Assembly (NCBI GenBank): GCA_003427395.1
Contig: BFEA01000015.1
Span: 5,939,027-5,982,574 of the forward strand
DNA length: 43,548 bases
Direction: 5' to 3'
From: Chara braunii
Lineage: Eukaryota; Streptophyta; Charophyceae; Charales; Characeae
Shown: piece by piece, positions 33,126 through 43,548 of the stretch
How positions within the stretch are numbered: the stretch's first letter is position 1
Layout of the letters: each line of letters starts with the position of its first letter
Notes under the pieces: generated by a model
Seen by the model: the letters and a program-made list of their open reading frames with translations, nothing else
What the model was told of the DNA's origin: nothing
The model's database searches: none
Made by a program: the position numbers and the translations under genes

Positions 33126-33740
33126 AGATTATATTATATTTCGACAGGTGGCGATTCTGGTAATCCACCCTGCATAGGGGAGATACTGTCAAAGGTCCAC
33201 CTTTCTTTGGACACTGACTTAAAGATAGACCTAGGGTTGGTTATCAGGATAGTCTTGAATGAGAATGTATCATTGACCTGTCTTATGATACAAACCTTCT
33301 TTGGATATTCGATCCAGGATTTGGACTAGTTTCAGCTTTATCCTACGAGGGTCGTCTTCTGTTATCACTGATAACAAGTCAGTTGGTTGATCGGCGACTC
33401 GTCGGCTCACAATACAACTTTGCTTACACCTGTACCTCAACTCGATTGCCTTAGTCTTGAGATTCGATATGTTTCTTTGAGGGTTTTGACCAGACTTCTT
33501 TTATTGGCCATTATAAAGAACTTCTGAGGTTTAGGGAAAATTGAGTTATAACTGGGGTTTGAGTGTAGTTGACCACATTGGTGTATGGCAATGTAGCTAA
33601 TGTGTGTGGCTGTGTTTTCTGCAGGTTAGTATTTTGGAGTGTACCTTGGAGATAGTGAGAATGACAACCATGTGTCGCACGATCTGCATACGTGATGGGT
33701 TTATGTTTCCCCTTCTTTTATTTTATCTCGAGTTCTGATT

Positions 33741-34090
33741 TGATATATAAGTGTTGGGATGTTTATATATTTATTGATTGATTTTTCTTGTTAATTTTTA
33801 TAGTTGGACATTGTCGGGACCGGTGGGTCCCGAGACAAGTCCTGACCCCCGAGAGATAGTATATGGCAGAAGTGTGCGCAACAGAGAAAACCAAAGGCAA
33901 GAGAGATATGAAAAATGATATATAAGTGTTGGGATGTTTATATATATTATTGATTGATATTGCTTGTTAATTTTTATAGTTGGACGTTGTCGGGACCGGT
34001 GGGTCCCGAGACAAGTCCTGACCCCTGAGAGATAGTATATGGCAGAACTGTGCGCAACAGAGAAAACCAAAGGCAAGAGAGATATGAAAG
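33741..34090 (+). repeat. Tandem pair of 175 bp units with a TGTCGGGACC hairpin
   Basis: Units 33741-33915 and 33916-34090 differ at about ten positions. Each starts TGATATATAAGTGTTGGG and contains TGTCGGGACC-GGTG-GGTCCCGAGACA-type pairing (about 33818-33843 and 33990-34015), then GAGAGATAGTATATGGCAG. The hairpin resembles the inverted ends of an LTR. TGTCGGGACC appears again near 39956. Confidence 0.9.
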
Positions 34091-35069
34091 ATGAAAGGTT
34101 AAGGCATAAGTGCCGGCGTCTAGGGTCCTAAAAAATGCCCTGGGTCGCCGGAACCAGTGAACCAACAAGAAATTAGTAGGATACTAAGTGACAAAGGGCC
34201 GCAAAAGAATAATTAAAGCGACCCTTCTTCCTGAAAGAAGGAGTGCCGGAAAAAATAATGTAAGGAGTCAAGGAGGTCAAGAAAATAGTGTTGGGGCACC
34301 GACACGTGAGAACGGAGCACGGGGCCAAGGGGGCCACCTGAAGTGCGACATAAGAAAGGCCAAAGGGCTATGAGCTAAGTAAAGAGCCGCGGCCGGTTAA
34401 ACCGGCACGCGTGGGATATAGAAAGAGATTAAAAATGAGATAGCCATGGGGAGGAAAGTGCCAAGAGAAACTGGGATACTGCAAGGAAAAGTGTCGAGGA
34501 CCATAGGGGACTAAGTAAAAATAATAATATTTTGGGGCCAAGTACCTGTGGGACCACCAGCGGGACAAGTGCCGGCGGGGCCACGAGTGAGACAAGTGTT
34601 GGGGACTAGCGTGGGACAAGTGGCGGGCAAAACGGGAGGGCCAAAAATATTAGCCCCACTAGTGCTTGAATGAAGGGCCAAAACAGGAAGAAAAACAAAA
34701 GAAAAGCAAGGGAAGAAGCATGGCAGCAATCCGAAATATCTCGGACTAGCCACTTTGAGGAAAATGAAGCCTAGAGAGGCTCCATGTGAAAATAGGCTCC
34801 CGAGACAAAATCGGAGCAAAGGGGGCCACAAGTTGGAAGAAAGGGAGACAAAATGAGGCTTCCCTGGGCATGGGGGAACCTCAATTGTAGTCCGAGAAAT
34901 AACGGACTGCTCATTGGGCATAGGAAGGGTTAAAACTAAGAGGAAAAACCTAGAAAATGCCTTAACGGCTAGTTGGCACTTGACATGTTAGAAAGAGGGG
35001 AAAAAAAAAAAAGGAAGAGGTGAGCGAATAAGACAAAAGGAGTGAGAGGGAGTGAGTGAGTTGGCCGTC

Positions 35070-35093
35070 AGTAGGGACTGGCAGGTCCCTACT
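35070..35093. repeat. Palindrome AGTAGGGAC / GTCCCTACT
   Basis: Perfect 9 bp inverted repeat with a 6-base loop TGGCAG. Its partner in the second tandem unit is at 36367-36396. Confidence 0.9.
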
Positions 35094-35107
35094 ATCCAAA
35101 AATAGAG

Positions 35108-35129
35108 GAGAAAGAAAAGAAAAGAAAAG

Positions 35130-35161
<32 letters not shown>

Positions 35162-35170
35162 GAAAAGAGG
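35108..35170. repeat. (GAAAA)n purine microsatellite
   Basis: About ten GAAAA/AAAAG repeats, degenerating to AAAAAG. Lys/Glu-only open frames over it are spurious. Confidence 0.9.
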
Positions 35171-36366
35171 AAAAAACCTTAACGATAAAAAACGTTTACT
35201 TGGGGAGATACATCCGTGACCAGGTACATTCTGGGATATGGCGGTTGCAAAGGATCTTGATTTTCTTTTGATTTTGCTTAGAAAATCAAGAAAAATCAAG
35301 GCGTCATACAAGTGAGATACAACGGATTGCATGGGGGAGGAAAAATACATGTTTCAGATACATCCGGAGCCAAATATTGAGCCCGGATGCACTTGGGAGT
35401 TGGCCGTTGCATTTTGTTTCAGTTTAAGGCATGTTGTGATAATGAGGTTAGGAAAAAAACCATTATGGCAGTCCGAGAAATAACGAACTGTCTGGGGGTG
35501 CTTAGGCCAAAAGGAAAAGGGTCTTGGCTTACCCAAAACACTAAAAAAAAAAAACATCCTTGGCTTGGGCAAATAAAGACGACAAATGGGGACCACGGCG
35601 TGGTGGATCTCGCGACCTAGAATATTCGCGACACTTGAGGTCCATGGGAAGAAGGGATTGGGATTGCGGGGGACAAGAGAGCCCTAAATAAAAATGAGAC
35701 GTCACCGGGAAGGATGCCGAGGAACAAATGGGCCCCAATAAAAGTAGTTGAAATTTGGCACATGTGCCGATGGGATAGCCGTCGGGATTCAGAAAATGGA
35801 ATTGACATGGGAGAGTGGCGGGGACTTTAGTAGTGCTAAGGGAACCATGAGCTAGAAAAAAAGGAGTGTGCAAGCAAAAAGTGTCGTCAAGATCAAGATC
35901 TTACGGTGGAAAATATTAGCCACTGTGAGTGCAAAAGTGAAAGAGCCTAGGGAGTGGGTGCCATAAGGCAAAAAAAGAGAGAAAAAGGGTAAAAGGAGGG
36001 GACTGCCCAGCAGTTCGAGATATCTTGGACTAGCAGGGCACAAAAAAATAGAGCCTCAATAGGCTCTATGCAGAAAATAAGCTGCCAAGGAAAAATCAGA
36101 GCATAAAGGGGTTCAAAAATGAGAAAACGGAGGCAAACAAGAGCCCCCATGAGCATGGGGGCTTCATTATTGTTGCAACTGCCAACTGCTATGCATGAAT
36201 CTGACCATGAAGGAGGGTCTAAGGCCTAGAAAGAGAGTGCATAACAACTTGACATTTGTCACAACAGAAATAAAAGAAAAAAAAAATAAATGAGAGAAAA
36301 TGGACGGAGAATGAGACAAAAGGGGAGAAAAGAGTGGAGGAGAATGTACCGGTCAGTTGGGACTGG

Positions 36367-36396
36367 CACAATAGGGACTGACAGGTCCCTATTGTG
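36367..36396. repeat. Perfect 12 bp palindrome CACAATAGGGAC / GTCCCTATTGTG
   Basis: Perfect 12 bp stem with 6-base loop TGACAG, the counterpart of 35070-35093. The stem is longer here, and T/A replaces the G/C-type base in both arms. Confidence 0.9.
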
Positions 36397-37606
36397 ACCT
36401 CATCCCTCCAGATTTTGTGGAGGGCAATCTGGATTGCAAAGATAATGCCCTTGGAGCATTATCTCAACAATATCTGAATCTAAAAGGGCAAAAATGAGTG
36501 AAAAAGCAAAAAGGGGTTGACCGTTTTTTTTGTGAGTCATGGATCTGAGATCAGATCTCATGGTTAAGAGCATATGGACGTTTTTTGTGGGGCCAGCTCA
36601 AACGGCCAACTCCGGAATGAGTTGGCAACCCAAAATGGAAAAACATAAAAGAAGGAAAAAACCGAAACTATACATTTGGCCTAAATAGAAGGCCAGATGC
36701 ACCAAGAATTGAAAAAGTGAGCCTAGGGGCTCAAAATTGAAGCAAGGACCACTTGGGGGTAGCTCATAATTATGCTGGCTTATGATCTCAGCCAGATCCA
36801 ATACTAAGATTGCTTCGAGATGTGAGAAAATATCTTGGCCTACCCAAAATAGGGTAGCAATAACAAAAAGTGAGAAAAGGGTCCATAAGGCTTTTTTTTT
36901 TCAAGTGAGGCTGCCCGTTGAGCATTTGGACTCAAGGGGGCAGCATTTGAAAAGGAAAAGGAGGCTTGAGGAGGCCAAGAGGCAGTCCGCGTTGGTACCA
37001 ACCACTCGGACTGCATGTACCTGGCCGAAATGAGGCTCATGTACCCCCGAGAGGCCTAGTGGAGGAACTTGGCCTTGGGGGTACCTTAGTTCACTTGGAG
37101 GCACATGGGGAGGCCCATGGGCTGGCCGGTACACCAGTTGCAACCTATATTAGTCGAGGGAGCAACCTGCCACACTCACATTTGCTTGAGGAGCGCCCGT
37201 GCTGCCCAAGTGAGATCATAGGAGCACTCTACTTACTTGGAGTGAGAGGAGGGGAACCGATGCCGGTTGGCGAACTTGGAGGAGGCTGTGGGATAGGAAA
37301 AGTTGCCATTAGAGCTAGTGTGAGTAGTGGAGGCTCAAGAAGGTGGTCCGCCATAACCCCCAGGCTGTGGGAGAGAGATAGAGGCTTGGAGGAGCCCATT
37401 CAACCCTCCTAGAGGGGAGGACTCCATAACCTTGGTAGTTGGAGCTTGCCATAGGCAGGGAGAGTCTGGAAGAGGAAGGAGTTGAGGACTTGAGGAAGAA
37501 GAGAGCCATAGCTAAGTGAGATCAGTGCGAAGGAGGAAGAAGCTTCACCAAGATTAGTCTTCAATACCAAGAAAAAAAAAAAGAGGTGAGTGGGAACAAG
37601 GAAGAA

Positions 37607-37820
37607 AAACTTCTTATTCTTTCTCCTCGTCTTTTTCTTCTTCTGTTCTCCTTCTTCTTCTTCCTCCTCCTTTCTTTTTCCCTCTACTTCTTCTCCTTCT
37701 TCTTCTTCTTCTCCTTCTTCTTCTTTTTCTTCTCTCATTTTCTTCTTTGATCTTTTTCTCTTCATCCTCCTCCTCCCCCTTTTCCTTCCTCCTCTTCATC
37801 TTCAACTTCCTCTTCAGGGA
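37607..37820. repeat. Pyrimidine (CTT/TCC) tract
   Basis: About 210 bp of nearly pure C/T on the + strand. It generates Ser/Phe- or Lys/Glu-rich open frames on both strands (37590-37835, 37614-37877, 37409-37765) that should not be taken as genes. An open frame at 36966-37412 begins at TTG and shows no domain. Confidence 0.9.
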
Positions 37821-38059
37821 AGAGACAGAAAGTAGGTCCTTCGTTAGTGATGTCTCCATGATAGTCATTTCCTTCACTCCCTATCAAATCGCCATTTTGG
37901 GCTATCATTTCTTTTTTTCACCCATGGAGACACTTTGGTGATCCTAGCCTCCCACATTGTCAATTTCTCCACCTTGTAATGATCCGATTCAATGTTGGAT
38001 GCTTCCATGAGTACTATGCAGGTGTTTAGCAAGTCTCACTCACATGCAACTCGCTCTCC

Positions 38060-39870
38060 CAATTGGTGATGTACCGGTCCCTTGCTAGTTGCTCCATAGC
38101 ACATGTGTGTGTATGCTGTAGGTTCATTTGTCCAAGTTCAGTCTTTCTCTCACTTGGTGATGTGGCAGTGCTTTCCTAGTTGCTCCATTGCTCATTTGTG
38201 TGTGTGTTGTAGTCTCATTGGTGCAAGTTTAGTCTTTCTCTCACTTGTTGATATGTTGGTTTCTTCCTAGTTGCTCCGTAGCTCGTGTATGTGTGTGTTG
38301 TAGTCTCATTGGTGCAAGTCCAGTCTTTCTCTCACTTGGTGATGTGCCGGTTTCTTCCTAGTTGCTCCATAGCTCATATGTGTGTGTTGTAGTCTCATTG
38401 GTGCAAGGTCAATCTTTCTCTCACTTGGTGATGTGCCGGTTTCTTCCTAGTTGTTCCATAACTCGTATATGTGTGTGTTGTAGTCTCATTGGTGCAAGTT
38501 CAGTCTTTCTCTCACTTGGTGATGTGCTGGTGCTTTCCTAGTTGTTCCATAGCTCATGTATGTGTGTGTTGTAGTCTCATTAGTGCAAGTTTAGTCTTTG
38601 TCTCATTTGGTGATGTGCCGGTCTCTTCCTAGTTGCTCCGGAGCTCATGTATGTGTGTGTTGTAGTCTCTTTGGTGCAAGTCCAGTCTTTCTTTCACTTG
38701 GTGATGTGCCGGATTCTGACTAGTTGCTCCATAGCTTCATGCATGTGTGTGTTGTACTCTCATTGGTGCAAGGTCAGTCTTTCTCTCACTTGGTGATGTG
38801 CCAGTTTCTTCCTAGTTGCTCCATAGCTCATGTATGTGTGTGCTGTAGTCTTTCTCTCACTTGGTGATGTGTCGGTGCCTTCCTAGTTGCTCCGTAGCTC
38901 ATGAATGTGTATGTTGTAGTTTCATTGGTGCAAGTCCAGTCTTTCTCTCACTTAGTGATGTGCCGGTTCCTTCCTAGTTGCTCCATAACTCATGTATGTG
39001 TGTGCTGTAGTCTCATGGGTGCAAGTTCAGTCTTTGTCCCAGTTGGTGATGTACCGGTTCCTTCCTGGTTCCTCCATAGCTTGTGTGTGTGTATGTTGTA
39101 GGTCCATTTGTCCAAGTTCAGTCTTTCCTCACTTGGGGACGTGGCGGTGCTTTCCTAGTTGCTCCATAGCTCATATGCGTGTGTGTTGTAGTCTTGGTGC
39201 AAGTTGAGTCTTTTTCTCACTTGGTGATGTACCGGTTTCTTCCTAGTTGCTTGATAGCTCACATGTGTGTATGCTGCACTCTCACATGTGCAAGTTCAGT
39301 ACTTCCTCACTTGGTGATGTGGCGATGCCTTTCTAGTTGCTCCATAGGTCATGCATGTGTGTTGTAGTCTCATTGGTGCAAGTTCAGTCTTTCTCTCACT
39401 TGGTGATGTGTCGGTTTCTTCCTAGTTGCTCCACAGCTCATGTATGTGTGTGTTGTAGCCTCACGGGTGCAAGTTCAGTTTTTCTCCCACTTGGTGATGT
39501 ACCGATTCCTTCCTAGTTGCTCCATAGCTTGTGTGTGTGTATGTTGTAGGTCCATTTGTCCAAGTTCAGTCTTTCCCTCACCTGGGGATGTGGCAGTGCT
39601 TTCCTAGTCGCTCCATAGCTCATATGTGTATCTTGTAGTCTCATTGCTGCAAGTTCAGTCTTTCTCTCGCTTAGTGATGTACCGGTCCCTTCCTAGTTGC
39701 TCCATAGCTCACATGTGTGTATGCTGCACTCTCACATGTGCAAGTTAAGTCCTTCCTCACTTGGTGATGTGGCGGTGCCTTTCTAGTTGCTCTATAGCTC
39801 ATGTATATGTATGTTGTAGTCTCATTGGTGCAAGTGCAGTCTTTCTCTCACTTGGTGATGTACCGGTGTC
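38060..39870 (+). repeat. ~90 bp satellite, about 21 units, 450 bp higher-order period at the 3' end
   Basis: The landmark CACTTGGTGATG recurs at 38151, 38242, 38333, 38422, 38513, 38604, 38695, 38788, 38859, 38949, 39039, 39129, 39218, 39308, 39398, 39489, 39579, 39669, 39758 and 39849. Spacing is 89-93 bp, except one 71 bp truncated unit. Each unit holds CTAGTTGCTCCATAGCTCATG, a GT-rich segment, TTGTAGTCTCATTGGTGCAAG and CAGTCTTTCTCTC. In the last kilobase, variant units recur every fifth unit: the GTCCATTTGTCCAAG variant at about 39100 and 39550, and the CACTCTCACATGTGCAAG variant at 39278 and 39728. Open frames through it (38901-39367) are satellite translations. Confidence 0.95.
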
Positions 39871-41478
39871 AGGCGGCCGCAGACGGTTGGCCACCCGACA
39901 TACGAGGTATTCGTCTCTCAACCGAACGTCCGGTTAGGATTTGTTGGGTACTCTTGTCGGGACCGTCGAGGAAAATTAGGGGTCGGAAAAAGGGCCCTAA
40001 AATTCCCTCGATCGATTATGAAAACTGACCCTTGAAATTAACAAAATGAACAGCCACGCCCGCCGCCCCTAACACCTACCGTTTTCATTCGTTCCAAGGT
40101 TGTTCCCAATGCGGCCGACCATGGAACCGGGATACGGTGCTAGGCCGTGGCGCGCTCCTTTCACACTGGACAATTGACGAGGGAAATGGGCCAGCAATTT
40201 TCGCCGATTTAATAACCAAATCAAAATTGAGAAAAAGAATTAAAAATAATAAAAGGGAAGAAAATAACGGAATATTTGTTACTTGATTAAATTTTATCGG
40301 AAGTTATCCTTGGTAAAATTATCCTTTATTTTTATTAATTTCAATATCAAAATTAATAGTGCATAAAAGAATTAAAATAAATAAATAAATGATTAATTAT
40401 TATTTGATTAATTTTAACGGAATTTACTCCTGATCTTGGGAATTATTTAATTATCCGGAGTCCGTTGATCCGTGCGAGTTCCGATGGCTATGAACCCACG
40501 CTTGATTTTGCCTCTGTATGACCCCGATGTTATTGAGTGAGCCGGGTTGTATTCTGCTGGATTCTTATTGTCTTTGATTATATTGACGGTGAGATCAAAC
40601 AGACCGGTTTACGGTTCACAGCAGCCGGTCAGATTGGTGTAGTTACTGGTCCAGCGTTGACGAGATTCATGGTGGTATGGTAGTCACGCTGGTTGGCACG
40701 ACAATTGGTCCGCGGTTCGGTACTTTTGCTTGGTACGGTCACTGACTTAGCATTTACATAGTATTGGAACAGTGTATTGCAACCTGATCTCATTATTCTG
40801 GTTGATCACTGGTCCAAAGCTGGTACGCCACACTTGTTGCTCGGTATGGTATTCAACATTGGATTGATGCGGTTACAGGGCTGGTACTTGCACGACACAC
40901 GTTTTGTCTGCTTCGGTATTCGGCCTGGGTGGGGATTCCCGCTGCCTACTCTTGCTGATGGTATTATTATGATATGATCGTGACTTTGCGGCATCTGCTG
41001 GTTTGGTACGGGGACGGTTCACATCGGGTTGGATATCATTATTGCTTGGTTCGACATTGAGGCCTGACGCGATGATGTTGATGAGGCCTACTCTCATTCA
41101 GGTACGGCCACTGGTCCAACTCAGGTACGGTACAGGATTCGTTGGATACGAATGTCGCGGCTCATCTGTGTAATACGGATTGCTAGCAGACCACTGTAGG
41201 CTACAAGAATTGGTCCGGACGCGTTATACCTTGCTGGAATTACCGGTGCATTCCCTGTTGGTATCGCTGGGCCTACATGGGTCCCAGTCCACTGGGCCAT
41301 CACTATACTGGACCTGTGAGCCCGGGTTTTGCTGCTACCTTCGGTCCGCTGAGGCCTACGACCAGTGCGGCAGTCCGCATATAGCCAGAGCAGATTGGAG
41401 TTTTGAAGCAAGCATTTTCTCGCACGTGCTAGGCGTACGCAGCCCACTACCAATGTTACTGGACAGCGAGAGGGAAGA
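39871..41478 (+). other. No gene seen; AT-rich then GGT/TGG-rich sequence
   Basis: The satellite ends abruptly at GTGTCAGGCGGCCGC. TGTCGGGACC occurs near 39956. 40200-40440 is AT-rich. 40560-41150 repeats ACTGGTCC, ATTGGTCC and GGTACGG motifs irregularly. An open frame at 41180-41629 starts at TTG, runs into the tandem duplication and has no recognisable domain. Confidence 0.5.
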
Positions 41479-41776
41479 AGCTCGGTTCTCGCATCAGAAG
41501 GGAGATACGATTCTAGTCCCGGAGAATGCATGCGAGGTGTACGCGACCATTGATCAACGTTCGGAGCGGCAGACATGGGGTAGAGCGGAAGGCAGAGGAA
41601 CGAAGGGAAATCAAGAGAGGAGATCCTAGCTCGGTTCACGCATCAGAAGGGAGGTGCGATTCTAGTCCGGGGGAATGCGTGCTAGGTGTACGTGGACATT
41701 GATCAACGTTCGGAGCGGTAGACGTGGGGTGGAGCGGAAGGCAGAGGAACGAATGGAAGCCAAGAGAGGAGATCCT
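41479..41776 (+). repeat. Tandem duplication, 149 bp units
   Basis: 41479-41627 and 41628-41776 match except for roughly 15 substitutions. Both contain GCATCAGAAGGGAG, TTGATCAACGTTCGGAGCGG and GGAAGGCAGAGGAACGAA. Spurious frames on both strands cover it. Confidence 0.92.
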
Positions 41777-42820
41777 GGTGCGCGCTTCGGTTGGCGTACG
41801 CATCTTGGGAACAACAAAATAGTGCAGAACTGAGGGGGGGGGTGATGGGAGCGAACGAGGACGCATGAGGGGACGAGATTGAGAGAGAAAGAGGGAGAGG
41901 GTACATGTGTGCCTAACCCAAGTGTGCCTAACCGTGAGAGGGTGAAGCGAGAAGGGCGGTTAGAGACGCCCTATACGAATGAAGGGGGAAATGAATACAG
42001 TATGTATGCGGTCCTAAGCAAGGCAACTCTTCCAAGTTCGAGTGCGAGAGATTACACAGGCGTGAAGTTCAAATACGTACAGTGATATAAAGCCGGGTGA
42101 AGGGCACAAATCTACTCGTTGCTCCGAAATTGATTAACTTGGCCGAGAACGCAGCCAAGTTCATTCGTATTTGAGCCAGCCTGTTCGCCTCCTGACAACG
42201 GGAAGTTGAGAATAACGTTCTCTGCGCAGTCAAAATGGTGTTCCCTCAAAAGTTTGCCTGCAACGTCGCTCTACTCGGAGTGTCGGTGATCTAGCAGAAA
42301 GGCCATCTCGATTGGGTGGGTAAGTCGTCACGGAAGGTAAGGATTGACGCTGCTCATCCTCTTATCTTTCTAGTCAGCAACCTCCCCTGTTTCGACGTGA
42401 GAGTAATTGGAATTAGTGCGCGTCTTCAATCGCCTACACATGCGCACAGTCTTGGGCTCGAGCTTGGGGGTTTGAACGAGTGTGTCTGTAAGCGTAAGTG
42501 AGGGAGGGAAAAGAGCAAAGACAGATAAGGTAACGAAAGGAGAGAGGAAGCCCAATACACGCAGGGACGAGACGGGAACTTTCAATCACGTGTGGGGAAT
42601 CCCCGTGGAGACTGGTTTATCATAGTCCTAGCTCTCAAGAATGTGTCCTCTCTCGACCACGAACTGTTCGATCTTGATTGGGGGGGAAAAAGTCAAACAG
42701 TCGTGAATGCGCAATGGTAACGGTTGATGCTGAAATGATATGAGCTTACCCTTGTGCGTTCCCTTCGAAAGGCTTGAGGTTATCAACGATGGTCTGTGTG
42801 TCCGAAATTGGATTCAACCC
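41777..42820 (+). other. No gene seen
   Basis: Purine-rich stretches (41865-41905), then mixed sequence. TGATATAAAGCCGGG near 42083 could be a TATA box, but no coding frame follows that I can support. Confidence 0.5.
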
Positions 42821-42825
42821 GTGTT

Positions 42826-43244
42826 TCGCGTTGAAAAATTGAATGCACGTTGAATTCGCGTTGAATCCCCGTTCGAACACGCGTTAGACGCGAATGAACG
42901 GGGCCCGCGAACCGCATTCGCGCGTTTGGGAGGGGGGTAGGGGTTTTTTGAAGGTGTGGGGTGGTAGTGTCCGTTGTCGGGTACCACCCCATGCATTCAT
43001 TTTTATTTTATTTTATTTTATTTTTACTAAAAAAAAAATTAAAAGAACGCGCGTGAACCCGTTTGCATCGTGCAGGGCGTTCGCGGGGTGCCGGCCTTCG
43101 GCGGCCTGCTAGGGGGGTGGCGCAGGGGAAACGGTCCGAACGGGTACAAAAAAAGTCGTTGCGTTCGGCCGCAACTCATTTGCCGTGCGAGCCATAACGC
43201 TCCAACACGACAAACGGGTTCCCCCTGCGTCGAACGCAGCGGAC

Positions 43245-43277
<33 letters not shown>

Positions 43278-43548
43278 GGGCTGCCGCAGGAGAGAGAGGG
43301 AGCAGGGAGCGTCGCAGGGAGCGTGGAGCGGAGCGGAGCGGCGCTGGTGCTGCGACGAAGCTAGAGCAGCAGCGTAGCACGTTCAACGACGGTGGCGAAT
43401 CGACATGCGCGGCCCCGATTGACGCCGTTGAATTTTTAATTCAACGACGTTAAACGCGATTGCACGCGTTTGAACACGTTTGAAGGGCGTTCAACGCGAT
43501 TGAACGTGTGGGGCCGGCGGGCGTTTGCCGGGGTTCAGCGGCGTGCGC
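42826..43548. repeat. CpG-rich end with dispersed CGTTGAA / TTCAACG motifs
   Basis: GCGTTGAA, ACGTTGAA, GTTCAACG, CGTTTGAAC and similar 8-9 bp words occur many times in 42826-42900 and 43380-43515, in both orientations. They include the palindrome CGTTGAATT-TTT-AATTCAACG at 43426-43446. The two clusters flank (ATTTT)n at about 42998-43026, A-rich sequence, a GA tract at 43244-43267 and a G homopolymer near 43268. An open frame at 43070-43453 shows only simple-sequence composition. Confidence 0.55.

Larger units (their letters stand above)
31180..33700 (+). repeat. Diverged relative of the last third of the long repeat
   Basis: Colinear similarity to 8850-11790: GAGAGGAAGGCGGCAGG followed by GGGATTGCAACCCGTAGG at 31460-31496 versus 9043-9080; GACTGGGTCAACCCAAGG versus GACCGGGTCAACCCAAGG; a hairpin array; the GGAAGC(G/A)(C/T)TGCC repeats; ACTGATAACA(G/A)GTC; and TTGGCCATT versus ATGGCCATT. 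The sequence between these points is strongly diverged, so this is an older or different subfamily in the same orientation. It lacks N characters. Confidence 0.75.
34390..36900 (+). repeat. Diverged tandem duplication, 1.27-1.31 kb units
   Basis: About 34390-35640 and 35650-36900 are colinear but strongly diverged. Anchors: AATATTAGCC at 34646 and 35912; ATATCTCGGACTAGC at 34736 and ATATCTTGGACTAGC at 36020; the AGTAGGGAC/AATAGGGAC palindromes at 35070 and 36370; CTTGGC(T/C)TACCCAAAA at 35523 and 36834. Offsets grow steadily from 1266 to 1311, as expected from accumulated indels. The open frames inside are short and do not correspond between units, so no protein is supported. Confidence 0.7.

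Noticed and set aside
37409-37877. Acidic/basic repeat proteins over the pyrimidine tract
   Set aside because: Simple-sequence translation. The same DNA gives Glu/Lys on one strand and Ser/Phe on the other.
38901-39367. Cys/Val-rich frames with a repeating pattern
   Set aside because: Satellite DNA whose ~90 bp period is close to a multiple of three, so stops are avoided for a few units.
41180-41629. 149-codon frame as a gene
   Set aside because: It starts at TTG, has no domain and ends inside a recent 149 bp tandem duplication that also opens frames on the other strand.
42083-42100. ATAAAGCCGGG as a third U6-like 3' end
   Set aside because: Only about 12 bases match the U6-like segments, and nothing upstream resembles U6.

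Overview
The window reads as repeat-dominated nuclear DNA of a eukaryote. It shows no bacterial gene organisation, long gene-poor stretches, satellites, microsatellites, an assembly gap, and decayed Ty3/gypsy-type retroelement reading frames. The Gag and protease sequences, with their Glu-rich and Gly-rich linkers, remind me of elements abundant in charophyte algae such as Chara. That is recollection, not a search result. I see no intact host gene.

The dominant structure is one very large direct repeat. A block of about 9.5 kb (3275-12801) recurs as about 9.7 kb (20626-30351) in the same orientation. Both copies begin TGTCG and end CGACA. They bracket a 7.8 kb interior (12802-20625) that carries, in order: a leader, a broken gag with a CCHC zinc knuckle, an aspartic protease whose catalytic Asp codon reads Tyr, the C-terminal tail of an integrase, and a second reading frame with its own CCHC knuckle. 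Reverse transcriptase, RNase H and the integrase core are missing. The simplest reading is a non-autonomous, internally deleted LTR retrotransposon of about 27 kb with extraordinarily long LTRs. No clean target-site duplication, primer-binding site or polypurine tract was found, so this remains an inference.

Each long repeat holds a TATA box about 300 bp from its start, a U6 snRNA-like segment, an array of 16 small hairpins (loop TAAGTT, stems differing by compensatory changes), a pair of GGAAGCGCTGCC repeats, and a GT-AG intron-like segment near its end. About 7.5 kb in the middle of the two copies is nearly identical, including dozens of N characters at the same relative positions. The ends of the copies differ visibly. 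Assembly collapse or consensus copying may therefore explain part of the identity.

Downstream, 31.2-33.7 kb is a diverged relative of the last third of the long repeat. It has six hairpins in which the loop has become TAAGAT and the inner stem CCCA/TGGG. Then follow a 175 bp tandem pair (33741-34090), a diverged 1.27-1.31 kb tandem duplication (34.4-36.9 kb), a pyrimidine tract, a 90 bp satellite with a 450 bp higher-order period (38.06-39.87 kb), a 149 bp tandem duplication (41479-41776) and AT-rich or CpG-rich non-coding sequence to the end. Upstream (1-3274) are a GA microsatellite, small degenerate repeats and a segment whose start resembles the start of the long repeat.
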